A stretch of DNA of 9,779 bases from Caldifarciminota bacterium UBA3073. Lineage in GTDB: Bacteria > Hydrothermota > UBA3073. The DNA is taken from assembly GCA_002366725.1 (NCBI GenBank), contig DFBT01000027.1:1-9779 (forward strand), written 5' to 3'. The notes below the pieces were generated by a model that was not told the DNA's origin, ran no database searches, and saw only the letters and a program-made list of their open reading frames with translations. Positions 1 to 5,485 of this stretch are shown here, piece by piece; position 1 is the stretch's first letter, and every line of letters starts with the position of its first letter. Made by a program: the position numbers and the translations under genes.

Positions 1-2
1 TT

Positions 3-32
3 TTTCATATTCTTTCATATTCTTTCATATTC
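3..32. repeat. 10-bp tandem repeat, three perfect copies
   Basis: The unit tttcatattc occurs three times without change at 3-12, 13-22 and 23-32. It lies just past the stop codon of the lipoprotein gene that ends at 48, so it is in that gene's 3' flank. Nothing else is visible in bases 1-47. The array may continue to the left of the window. Confidence 0.85.
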
Positions 33-47
33 TATTTGACACTACCT

Positions 48-911
48 TCAATATTTAACAGAATAACTTTCTAATAATTGAATATCAGTGCTCTCAACGA
101 TACCAATGGGGTTCCCATTTTCATCAACCGCCTCACCCCTGAACCAGAAATATCTTTTTATAAGTCCCTCATTTGAGAACCAATCATACCAGACTGCATC
201 CTCATCCCATATATCACCGTATACCTGTATCTTGTAACAAGGGAAAGTGCCAGCGGGTGTAGTGATCGTTTCTATACCTACTACTTTCCTCTTTTGCAGC
301 CAGACATCTTTAAAAGCCACCCAATCTTTGCCAACCCATAGAGGATAGACGAGCACCTTTCTGGGAGGAATCCTTATTGTAGTGTCTATAATATATATTA
401 CTGCAGTGTCAATAATAAAAGTGTCTCCTTTTGCATATCCCATCCCGCGAACATAGTCAAATACCCCGTCAGGGGAATCAAATTCTTTGTCCATAAACCT
501 GATTTTGTAAGAACGAAGGGACTTTGGGGGTAAACCACCGCTGCATCCACTGTAAGCAATGTCGAATAGTCCATCTTCTCCCTCCCATTTTTCTGTATAC
601 CACTCAAGACTCGTTCCTCTCCTTCCTCCTTTCGGATATTCTTCACTTTTAAGAAGATATGCCTCATATTTTTGACTTCCAATTATATCTCTGTTCATAA
701 TCTTCCAATGGGAAAAAAAACGAAGCGTGTCTTCAATCCATGGTAAATCTACCCCCTCAAAGGTAAGAACTCTTTCATAACACCACCAATTCCCCACATA
801 TAGGGGAAATCGTATATCCTTTTCGTGTAGTGGATAATCCCTGCTGCAGGAGACAAAGAGGAGTAAAAATCCGAGGGTAAAAATGATGTATGTTGTTCTT
901 GTTTTTTTCAT
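48..911 (-). CDS. Putative lipoprotein of unknown function
   Basis: A 287-residue exported protein, not assigned to a named family. The N-terminus has two lysines and an arginine, then a hydrophobic stretch (about residues 8-20) ending in F-V-S-C at residues 19-22, a loose lipobox, so the mature protein would be anchored through that Cys. The first part has an FPLYVGNWWCYE segment, and later come YPLWVGKDW and an ETITTPAGTFPCYKI segment. I recognise this layout from bacterial surface lipoproteins resembling DUF3108-type proteins, but no function follows from it. The frame is open further upstream, to 962, but the ATG at 911 is chosen because the sequence before it reads GGAGAGAGAGGA and the signal sequence starts there. 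It begins 1 nt after the TAG of the secretin gene, so the two are almost certainly co-transcribed and probably translationally coupled. An outer-membrane or periplasmic partner of the secretin is possible (inference). Confidence 0.8.
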   Translation of the reverse strand: MKKTRTTYIIFTLGFLLLFVSCSRDYPLHEKDIRFPLYVGNWWCYERVLTFEGVDLPWIEDTLRFFSHWKIMNRDIIGSQKYEAYLLKSEEYPKGGRRGTSLEWYTEKWEGEDGLFDIAYSGCSGGLPPKSLRSYKIRFMDKEFDSPDGVFDYVRGMGYAKGDTFIIDTAVIYIIDTTIRIPPRKVLVYPLWVGKDWVAFKDVWLQKRKVVGIETITTPAGTFPCYKIQVYGDIWDEDAVWYDWFSNEGLIKRYFWFRGEAVDENGNPIGIVESTDIQLLESYSVKY

Positions 912-912
912 G

Positions 913-2118
913 CTATTTTTCCTCTCTCTCCTCAAATTTCTCCCACTCTTCCGGCGTCTCACCGTATTCGAGTATGTGTGGCGTTACGAATATGACGACA
1001 TCCCTGTCGTATACGACATCCTCTGTTCTCTTGAAGAAATAACCAAGAAGAGGAATATCCTTCAAGAGGGGTATGCCCTTTTCCCGCCTTGCCGTCAGTT
1101 TTGAGGTAATTCCGCCAAGTATTATGGTCTCCCCATCTTTTATGAGCAGTGTGCTTTGTAATGTCCTGGTTGTAGTTAGATTATGCTCAGGTGATGTAAT
1201 AGTAGAATGTTCAAGATGCAAATCAAGAGTGATGGCGTCATCAGCACCTATATGTGGAGTAACGCTGAGTCGCGTCACTACCGGGTAATGTCCTCCTCCG
1301 TATGTCCGTATGATATCTTCGAGGCGTATCATGCCCCTTTTATTGTTCTGCACCACAATTCTCGGCATTGAATATAGATTTCCTCTTCCCTCTTTTATGA
1401 ATTGATCAATTGAAGATATAAATTTTTCGAGGTCGAGGTCTATGCTGGCGCTGTAGCTTGTCCTTTTACCATAGTGTTCGTCGCTTGACTCTTGAAATGT
1501 TGCTCTTCCCCGTGCTACTGTTGAAAGAAGTGTTAGGGGGTCCAATCCCAATGTTTTGAGATAATCGGAGTCCACCTCGAGTATCTTTCCCTCTATGGCA
1601 ACCTGTTTTATCGGCACATCAAATAGCGAGAGGATTTCTTTTATCCTGTCGATCCTTGACCCGACATCTGTTATAACGATGAGTCCGAGGTCGTCATCTA
1701 CCCTGACATTTCCATCCACAGAGAGGTTTGTCTTTACAATCTCCTCTGCTTTTGACGGTGTAATGTACTTGGGGGCTATTGCCTCCGTTTCAAGCCTCAA
1801 GAATTCTTTAGCACCCATCTTATCCAGTTCCCTTACAAGTTTCACAAGGTCGGTTAGCTTTGGCTCCATATCCGTGATTATGAGCATATTCAGTGCGTCA
1901 TTCACCTGGACAGTACCGTATATTGAAAGCCTCGCCCTCACAAATGGTTCTATCTCGGAGGCAGTAAGGTTCTTCAGGGTAACCATCTTTGTCTGGGCAT
2001 ATATCCCCCTGTCATCGGTCACCTCTATATCCATCTTGACCCTTCCGGTGGATGGCACCTTCTGGGCAAGAAGGAGAGAAGAACCCAACAGGAGCAATAT
2101 GATTACTTTTCCCTTCAT
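913..2118 (-). CDS. Short secretin-family protein (GspD/PilQ type)
   Basis: A 401-residue predicted outer-membrane channel subunit. Secretins form gated rings for type II/III secretion, type IV pili or phage release. A signal peptide covers residues 1-18 (cut after LLLA). Two similar N-type modules follow, about 45-99 and 114-168, each with a V-x-V-x-D-x-L-x-x-L/I-I-T-D core (VNDALNMLIITD; VDDDLGLIVITD). The secretin core spans about 172-384: VAIEGKILEVD, MPRIVVQNNK, TLLIKDGETIILGGI and the signature IPLLKDIPLLGYFF, ending VVIFVTPHIL. GspD proteins are usually 600 residues or more; this one keeps only two N modules and has a short charged tail. The start at 2118 is preceded by AGGGGGA; the frame upstream to 2181 is translated palindrome and is not expected to be coding. 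The only partner seen is the lipoprotein directly downstream; no ATPase, pilin or inner-membrane platform gene is in the window. Family assignment is firm; the machine it serves is unknown. Confidence 0.9.
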   Translation of the reverse strand: MKGKVIILLLLGSSLLLAQKVPSTGRVKMDIEVTDDRGIYAQTKMVTLKNLTASEIEPFVRARLSIYGTVQVNDALNMLIITDMEPKLTDLVKLVRELDKMGAKEFLRLETEAIAPKYITPSKAEEIVKTNLSVDGNVRVDDDLGLIVITDVGSRIDRIKEILSLFDVPIKQVAIEGKILEVDSDYLKTLGLDPLTLLSTVARGRATFQESSDEHYGKRTSYSASIDLDLEKFISSIDQFIKEGRGNLYSMPRIVVQNNKRGMIRLEDIIRTYGGGHYPVVTRLSVTPHIGADDAITLDLHLEHSTITSPEHNLTTTRTLQSTLLIKDGETIILGGITSKLTARREKGIPLLKDIPLLGYFFKRTEDVVYDRDVVIFVTPHILEYGETPEEWEKFEEREEK

Positions 2119-2147
2119 ATATCCCCCTGGTAGAAAATAAAAATCAA

Positions 2148-2169
2148 ACCTGCCTGCCGGCAGGCAGGT
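2148..2169. repeat. Perfect 22-bp palindrome, REP-like
   Basis: Two 11-bp arms, ACCTGCCTGCC and its exact reverse complement, abut with no loop. It sits about 30 bp upstream of the secretin start codon, so it would be in the 5' leader or promoter zone of that gene. Near-identical cctgcct/aggcagg arms recur at 2208-2247. Confidence 0.85.
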
Positions 2170-2207
2170 ATCAAAAATCAAAATGCAAAATTAAGGACCT
2201 TGCCACG

Positions 2208-2247
2208 CCTGCCTGCCCATACGGGTCCGTAGGGACCGGTAGGCAGG
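2208..2247. repeat. Nested inverted repeat, REP-like
   Basis: Outer arms cctgcct (2208-2214) and aggcagg (2241-2247) enclose a second pair, ggtcc (2224-2228) and ggacc (2233-2237). The outer arms match those of the palindrome at 2148-2169, so the two are members of one repeat family. No reading frame of interest crosses it. Confidence 0.75.
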
Positions 2248-2276
2248 AAGACACAAAGAACACGAAGTTCACTCTA

Positions 2277-2292
2277 CCTGTCGGTAGACAGG
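2277..2292. repeat. Short hairpin (6-bp stem, 4-nt loop)
   Basis: cctgtc (2277-2282) pairs with gacagg (2287-2292) around the loop ggta. An alternative pairing uses ctacc (2274-2278) with ggtag (2283-2287). It looks like a degenerate relative of the neighbouring cctgcct palindromes. Confidence 0.6.
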
Positions 2293-2305
2293 AAAGTATT
2301 GGTAG

Positions 2306-2325
2306 GGGCGAACAGCCGTTCGCCC
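2306..2325. repeat. Hairpin repeat with gggcgaac / gttcgccc arms
   Basis: An 8-bp perfect stem, gggcgaac (2306-2313) and gttcgccc (2318-2325), with the loop agcc. It is preceded by gtag and followed by ataca. I recall very similar gggcgaa-N-ttcgccc elements dispersed between genes of many uncultured bacteria. No T tract follows on either strand, so it does not look like an intrinsic terminator. Confidence 0.75.
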
Positions 2326-2366
2326 ATACAATCGTAAGGCATAATCTGAAATCTACAATTCAATTA

Positions 2367-2410
2367 TCCCATTACCCCATCACCCCACTACCCCATTACC
2401 CCATCACCCC
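2367..2410 (-). repeat. 8-bp (GGGG-N4) tandem repeat, G-quadruplex type
   Basis: On the plus strand five CCCC runs sit at exact 8-bp spacing (2375-2378, 2383-2386, 2391-2394, 2399-2402, 2407-2410), with a degenerate sixth, TCCC, at 2367-2370. The 4-nt spacers are atta, atca or acta. The minus strand therefore reads GGGG-TGAT-GGGG-TAAT-GGGG-TAGT-GGGG, which meets the usual criteria for an intramolecular four-tetrad quadruplex. It begins 5 bp beyond the stop of the FAD oxidoreductase gene, and the G-rich strand is the mRNA-like strand, so a quadruplex could also form in that gene's transcript. Confidence 0.8.
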
Positions 2411-2415
2411 ATATA

Positions 2416-3600
2416 CTATATCACTATGGTCTCCTTTATGAGTTTTCCCTCTTTAAACCTCTTAATTGAAAGGGGTGAGAGGTCTATCGTTTTGTATTCT
2501 CCCTCAGTTATAAGTTCGGCGAGTGCCCTTCCTGCCGCGGGCGCCTCCATGACACCGTGCCCGGAAAATCCCGTTATGAGATACAAGCCATCGATCCCGG
2601 GATATTCACCAATTATCGCATTATTGTCGGGGGTAACGGCATATAGTCCCCCCCAGGATGATAGGATTCTGCAGTATTCCGTGCCGGGGATGCGAACCTG
2701 CATATATGGGTTCATTTCATCCACATAATATTTATTTTCAACCGTTGTGTCAAATCCCGGTTCCTGGTCTTCTTTTGCCCTTCCAACAAGGAGATTGCCC
2801 GCCTCAACCCTGAAGTATACCCCCCTGTCTATAATTGTCATGGGGATGTGTTCAAACCCAAGTTCGGGAGGAAGATAGACGGTAAACAACATTCTCTTGA
2901 TGGGAACAATGGGAATATCGACCCCCGATTTCTCCAGCAAGACCCCGGACCATGTGCCCGCCGCAACCACGCAACGGTCACAGTTGATCTTCTCTCCGTT
3001 CTTCATCTCTAAACCTTTGACCTTGCCACCGCCTATTATTATTTTTTCTACCTCTGTTCCAAGATGAAGCTCAATTCCCCCCATCTCTTTGGCACAGTCA
3101 AACATGGCGGTAGTGCACGATGTTGGATTTAAAGCGCAGCAGTCTTTACCCCACAGTGCGCCCCTGAATGGTTTTATATTTAGAAGTTCTTTGACCTCGT
3201 CGTCCACATCCGGAATGAGTTTGGGCACGAAGTCGGAGATTCTCTCGGCTGGAATTAGTTCGGCATTTACTCCGTATTTTTTCCATTCGGGCAAGAACCC
3301 TTCTATCTGTTTGTATTCTTCCTCATACAGACAGAATAGATATCCAATATTCTCGTATCCAATGGTCCTGCCGGTCTCTTCCTTAAAACTGGCAAATCTT
3401 CTCAGCGATTCTGTGGCGAGTGCTAAGTTCACGGAGGTGGACCAGAGATTTCTTGCACCACCCGCACAGAGTGAAGTCGAAGCCTCACCGGGGGCGTCAA
3501 GCTTCTCGTAAACATCTATCTCATCATTGTACCCGGTTTTTTTTAGATGGTATGTCACACTTGCCCCAATTATACCGGCTCCCACTATTGCAATGGACAT
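2416..3600 (-). CDS. FAD-dependent oxidoreductase, DAO / sarcosine oxidase beta-like
   Basis: A 394-residue flavoprotein of the D-amino-acid oxidase fold, a family that oxidises amines or amino acids such as glycine, sarcosine, D-amino acids or proline. The Rossmann dinucleotide motif IVGAGIIGAS is at residues 5-14 with the acidic end of strand 2 at E32. CAGGAR at 45-50 fits the GGxR segment that follows the FAD motif in sarcosine oxidase beta-type proteins. RCVVAAGTWSGVLLEKSGV in the middle is the usual second FAD contact, and GFSGHGVMEAPAAGRALAELI near the C-terminus is the classic closing motif. Length is normal for the family. The start at 3600 follows a strong AGGAGG; the frame is open to 3645 but that part reads through mobile-element flank. 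The gene is soluble and cytosolic, with no signal peptide. No neighbour points to the substrate. The mobile element's outer hairpin ends about 37 bp before the start, so the native promoter may have been displaced. Confidence 0.88.
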   Translation of the reverse strand: MSIAIVGAGIIGASVTYHLKKTGYNDEIDVYEKLDAPGEASTSLCAGGARNLWSTSVNLALATESLRRFASFKEETGRTIGYENIGYLFCLYEEEYKQIEGFLPEWKKYGVNAELIPAERISDFVPKLIPDVDDEVKELLNIKPFRGALWGKDCCALNPTSCTTAMFDCAKEMGGIELHLGTEVEKIIIGGGKVKGLEMKNGEKINCDRCVVAAGTWSGVLLEKSGVDIPIVPIKRMLFTVYLPPELGFEHIPMTIIDRGVYFRVEAGNLLVGRAKEDQEPGFDTTVENKYYVDEMNPYMQVRIPGTEYCRILSSWGGLYAVTPDNNAIIGEYPGIDGLYLITGFSGHGVMEAPAAGRALAELITEGEYKTIDLSPLSIKRFKEGKLIKETIVI

Positions 3601-3636
3601 AGCTCCTCCTATTATTCTGCCATTTTTTTGTTTTGT

Positions 3637-3660
3637 GTAGCCCACTGCTTTAGCAGTGGG
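3637..3660 (+). repeat. Left REP-like end hairpin
   Basis: GTAG (3637-3640) is followed directly by cccactgct (3641-3649), the loop tt, and agcagtggg (3652-3660), a perfect 9-bp stem. It lies 37 bp upstream of the FAD oxidoreductase start. Confidence 0.8.
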
Positions 3661-3692
3661 GATAGGAATAGAACAACACCCACCCAGTTTTT

Positions 3693-3710
3693 AGCCTCTT
3701 TTAAGGGGCT
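3693..3710. repeat. Left inner hairpin of the mobile element
   Basis: agcctctt (3693-3700) pairs with aaggggct (3703-3710) over a 2-nt loop, with one T-G wobble. It ends 3 bp beyond the transposase stop codon (3714-3716). It may help end transcription of the transposase gene, but no U tract follows. Confidence 0.6.
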
Positions 3711-3713
3711 TTA

Positions 3714-4130
3714 TCAAACTGCCTTAAGGCATTCGAGGAGTTTAGACAACTTCTTCTTGTGATGAAGCTCCTCTTGGCGGTCAATGTAACGACTGACTGA
3801 CTCAACTTCCTCTTTTCGCAAACTAACAACCCCATAGCCATCCTGCCATTTTAACTTAAAACGTGGTTTTGTCTCCCGGTTACTCCGAAATGCAGAGGCT
3901 CCCTTTACTTGACCAACAAATTCCGAAATCTTAATGGTAGGCGGAAGCCTCACGAGGAGGTGCACATGGTCGGGCATGGCATTGCACCTGATCAAAATCC
4001 CCTCCTTCTTGTGTACTTCCTCTCGCAGAATCTTCAGAAAACCAGGCCTCCAGTTCCTATCAATAAGAGGCCCACGATTATGGGTGCCCCAGGTAAAATG
4101 ATAATAGAGTTGGTGAAAAACATGTGACAT
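3714..4130 (-). CDS. tnpA: REP-associated / IS200-like tyrosine transposase (Y1, HUH)
   Basis: A 138-residue single-domain transposase that would cut and join single-stranded DNA at hairpin ends through a 5'-phosphotyrosine link. The metal-binding HUH motif is H55-V-H57 (MPDHVHLL), and the catalytic tyrosine is Y115 in VSRYIDRQEELHH. SHVFHQLYYHFTWGT at the N-terminus, QWQDGYG-like KWQDGYGVVS at 94-103 and the HHKKK tail are typical of IS200-like proteins. It is slightly shorter at the C-terminus than relatives I recall, which continue with about 10-15 more residues, but all catalytic residues are present, so it may be active. An in-frame TTG at 4142 would add four residues; ATG 4130 is preferred. 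The only ribosome-site-like sequence, AGGGG, lies in the right inner hairpin about 12 nt upstream, so translation is probably weak and structure-controlled. Confidence 0.88.
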   Translation of the reverse strand: MSHVFHQLYYHFTWGTHNRGPLIDRNWRPGFLKILREEVHKKEGILIRCNAMPDHVHLLVRLPPTIKISEFVGQVKGASAFRSNRETKPRFKLKWQDGYGVVSLRKEEVESVSRYIDRQEELHHKKKLSKLLECLKAV

Positions 4131-4141
4131 GGTGCTTTTCA

Positions 4142-4155
4142 ACCCCTAAAGGGGT
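4142..4155. repeat. Right inner hairpin, covering the transposase ribosome site
   Basis: acccct (4142-4147) pairs with aggggt (4150-4155) around aa. On the transposase strand, the second arm AGGGGT is the only Shine-Dalgarno-like sequence before ATG 4130, so it would be held in the stem. Confidence 0.65.
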
Positions 4156-4188
4156 GTATTGAACAAAATGGTTAATTCCGTTTTTATA

Positions 4189-4212
4189 CCCACCGCTGAA
4201 GCGGTGGGCTAA
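4189..4212 (-). repeat. Right REP-like end hairpin
   Basis: On the plus strand cccaccgct (4189-4197), loop ga, agcggtggg (4200-4208), then ctaa. Read on the minus strand it is TTAG plus hairpin, the inverted counterpart of the copy at 3637-3660, with a compensated base-pair change in the stem. Confidence 0.8.
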
Positions 4213-4244
4213 TTAAAAACCCATGCCCTTGATTTTGTAGAGAC

Positions 4245-4784
4245 CTACTCTCCCATCGGCAGTGAAATGGCCAATTGCATGCTGAGTGAGTGCAGATTTC
4301 CCCTCCGGTAAAACAGGTTCTCGCCCCTTTCATTTATAAATATGAAGTCATATACAATGCCAACTGATCCCCTCCCAAAGGAGATTCCAGCACCCGCCGA
4401 GATGCCGGGGGCGATGTCGTTCAAGGCATAATAATCTGTGATCTTAAACGGGGGAATTATGTTCGTTTCCCTCACCCAGTTCTTCAGGCTATGAATGGCG
4501 AGGCCAAATAACAAAAAGAGACCGCCGGGCATCTTTTGTTTGATCGACTGACGGATGAAAAGACGGGAGAATTCGCAGTCAAGACTATTCGTTCCGAGGC
4601 TCGAGTCGTAGTTACTCTTCGTAAATCCCACGCAAGAACTGGCGATCAGTCCAGGATCTATAAGCACATCGTATGATACCCCAAACTCGTAACCGATCAG
4701 GTTTCCCGGAAATGTAGAAACTCCCGCCGAAAATGAGATATTCTCTGATGGACAAGAAAAAATAAGAAAGATAAATAGGGTCAT
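4245..4784 (-). CDS. Small exported protein, probable outer-membrane beta-barrel
   Basis: About 179 residues, family not recognised. After a hydrophobic N-terminus (MTLFIFLIFSC) the protein alternates short amphipathic, Gly/aromatic-rich strands: SFSAGVSTFPG, IGYEFGVSYDV, GISAGAGISFGRGSVGIVYDFIF and a closing SLSMQLAISLPMGE, which suits a small beta-barrel. ATG 4784 gives a signal sequence with no positive charge; starting at TTG 4793 or GTG 4802 would add Arg or Lys+Arg before the hydrophobic core and look more like a real signal peptide, so the start is uncertain. None of the three has a good Shine-Dalgarno. The open frame further upstream, up to 4835, is translated tRNA-Leu and should not be counted. 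The gene starts 7-25 nt after the tRNA 3' end on the same strand, so it probably depends on transcription through plsY and the tRNA. Confidence 0.65.
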   Translation of the reverse strand: MTLFIFLIFSCPSENISFSAGVSTFPGNLIGYEFGVSYDVLIDPGLIASSCVGFTKSNYDSSLGTNSLDCEFSRLFIRQSIKQKMPGGLFLLFGLAIHSLKNWVRETNIIPPFKITDYYALNDIAPGISAGAGISFGRGSVGIVYDFIFINERGENLFYRRGNLHSLSMQLAISLPMGE

Positions 4785-4808
4785 AGCCCGCAACTTATAC
4801 ACGGCTTG

Positions 4809-4894
4809 TGCCGAAGGAGGGAATCGAACCCTCACTCCCCGTCAGGGGAACCAGATTTTGAGTCTGGCGCGTCTGCCTGTTCCGCCACTTCGGC
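4809..4894 (-). tRNA. tRNA-Leu, anticodon CAA
   Basis: An 86-nt type II tRNA. The acceptor stem GCCGAAG pairs with CTTCGGC, with discriminator A at 4809. The D stem is GCG/CGC with an AGG-containing loop, the anticodon stem CCAGA/TCTGG encloses the loop CTCAAAA with anticodon CAA (4858-4860), and the T arm is GAGGG-TTCGATT-CCCTC. The long variable arm with a CCCC/GGGG stem is typical of leucine tRNAs. It reads UUG codons. CCA is not encoded (CAAG follows). The 5' 63 nt are also the last 20 codons and stop of the plsY frame, so the two genes overlap on the same strand. Confidence 0.95.
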
Positions 4895-5461
4895 ACCGCG
4901 GAAAAGGATAAATTTCAATGCATTTACGAGTAATACCACCACGAGGGCGGTGATGAGTCCGTATGCTATCCACACATAATTCTCTGGATATAAGGGTCTC
5001 ACCAGGAAACAGAAGACCAAAAATCCGAGCACGGCGGTTAACCACACGAAAAAGGCTCTCTTTATGGGATATCTGATAAAATAAAGAACGGCGCCAATGA
5101 GGTACAGTTTTGGAGTAACATAGAGTATTATACCTCCTATGGCGGCGAGACCCTTGCCGCCCCTGAATCTATTGAATAAGGGTAGACAGTGTCCCACAAC
5201 GGCGGTTGTTCCCACCATAATGAGGGGATATTCCTTTATTTCCAGGAATTTATGCGCAATAAACATGGGGATAATCACCTTCAGGGTGTCCAATAAGAAG
5301 ACTATGACTCCCCACACCTTTCCCACAGCTCTCCACACATTCGCCGCTCCGGGATTACCGTCACCGAGTTTTGAAATATCTAAACCCTTCATCCTCGCGA
5401 TGATGACAGCGAATGGTATAGAGCCGAATAGATAACCAAGTATTAAAGAGAGAAAATACAT
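4832..5461 (-). CDS. plsY: Glycerol-3-phosphate acyltransferase PlsY
   Basis: A 209-residue integral membrane enzyme that transfers the acyl group of acyl-phosphate to the 1-position of glycerol-3-phosphate, the first step of phospholipid synthesis. Family motifs are clear: DGNPGAANVWRAVGK at 34-48 (motif 1) and GHCLPLFNRFRGGKG at 90-104 (motif 2, phosphate-binding glycines). Hydrophobic segments near 2-22, 50-68, 80-95, 105-128, 137-155 and 163-187 fit the multi-pass topology. The usual third motif, a His/Asn-containing segment ending in G-T-E, is poorly kept: the chain reads VNALKFILFRGAE. From residue 190 onward the codons are those of tRNA-Leu, starting exactly at its first base, and the stop TGA at 4832-4834 lies inside the tRNA. 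The Glu of a motif-3-like GAE would thus be tRNA-encoded. The ATG at 5461 has only a weak GAGAT ribosome site. The family call is firm; the true C-terminus is open. Confidence 0.92.
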   Translation of the reverse strand: MYFLSLILGYLFGSIPFAVIIARMKGLDISKLGDGNPGAANVWRAVGKVWGVIVFLLDTLKVIIPMFIAHKFLEIKEYPLIMVGTTAVVGHCLPLFNRFRGGKGLAAIGGIILYVTPKLYLIGAVLYFIRYPIKRAFFVWLTAVLGFLVFCFLVRPLYPENYVWIAYGLITALVVVLLVNALKFILFRGAEVAEQADAPDSKSGSPDGE

Positions 5462-5485
5462 TATCTCAAATTATGCGTTAAGAAA

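Larger units (their letters stand above)
3637..4212 (-). mobile_element. IS200-like / RAYT element with inverted REP-type ends
   Basis: A 576-bp unit carrying one tyrosine (HUH) transposase gene. Its ends are inverted copies of a 24-nt hairpin repeat: the left, plus-strand copy at 3637-3660 starts GTAG then a 9-bp-stem hairpin; the right copy, read on the minus strand, starts TTAG then the same hairpin. They match at 20 of 24 positions, and two of the four differences are a compensatory T-A to C-G change within the stem. A second pair of aggggt-type hairpins lies inside (3693-3710, 4142-4155). A GTAG tetranucleotide plus palindrome, in inverted pairs around a transposase, is how REP sequences and REP-associated tyrosine transposases are arranged. 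Classical IS200 ends have subterminal hairpins that are not inverted copies. No tnpB or passenger gene is present. The exact element boundary is inferred from the hairpins. Confidence 0.75.

Noticed and set aside
1595..2140. 181-codon plus-strand frame opposite the secretin
   Set aside because: It is a shadow of a well-supported secretin gene, with no domain, signal or ribosome site of its own.
2119..2181. Longer secretin start with 21 extra residues
   Set aside because: It translates the 22-bp palindrome and would place the signal peptide internally; the ATG at 2118 has a good Shine-Dalgarno.
2367..2410. CRISPR array
   Set aside because: The period is 8 bp with 4-nt spacers. No 24-37 bp repeats or unique spacers, and no cas genes, are present.
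3089..3511. 140-codon plus-strand frame opposite the oxidoreductase
   Set aside because: It lies antisense to conserved FAD-enzyme sequence and has a Ser/Pro-rich shadow-type composition.
3637..3660. Intrinsic terminator
   Set aside because: The hairpin is strong but no T run follows on either strand; the paired inverted copy at 4189-4212 fits a mobile-element end better.
4785..4835. N-terminal extension MRVRFPPSAQAVYKLRA of the beta-barrel-like gene
   Set aside because: Most of it is translation of the 3' half of tRNA-Leu, a common artefact in automatic gene calls. Only starts at or below 4802 are credible.
4842..5045. 67-codon minus-strand frame overlapping plsY
   Set aside because: It is out of frame with plsY, consists of plsY plus tRNA sequence, and has no ribosome site or recognisable domain.
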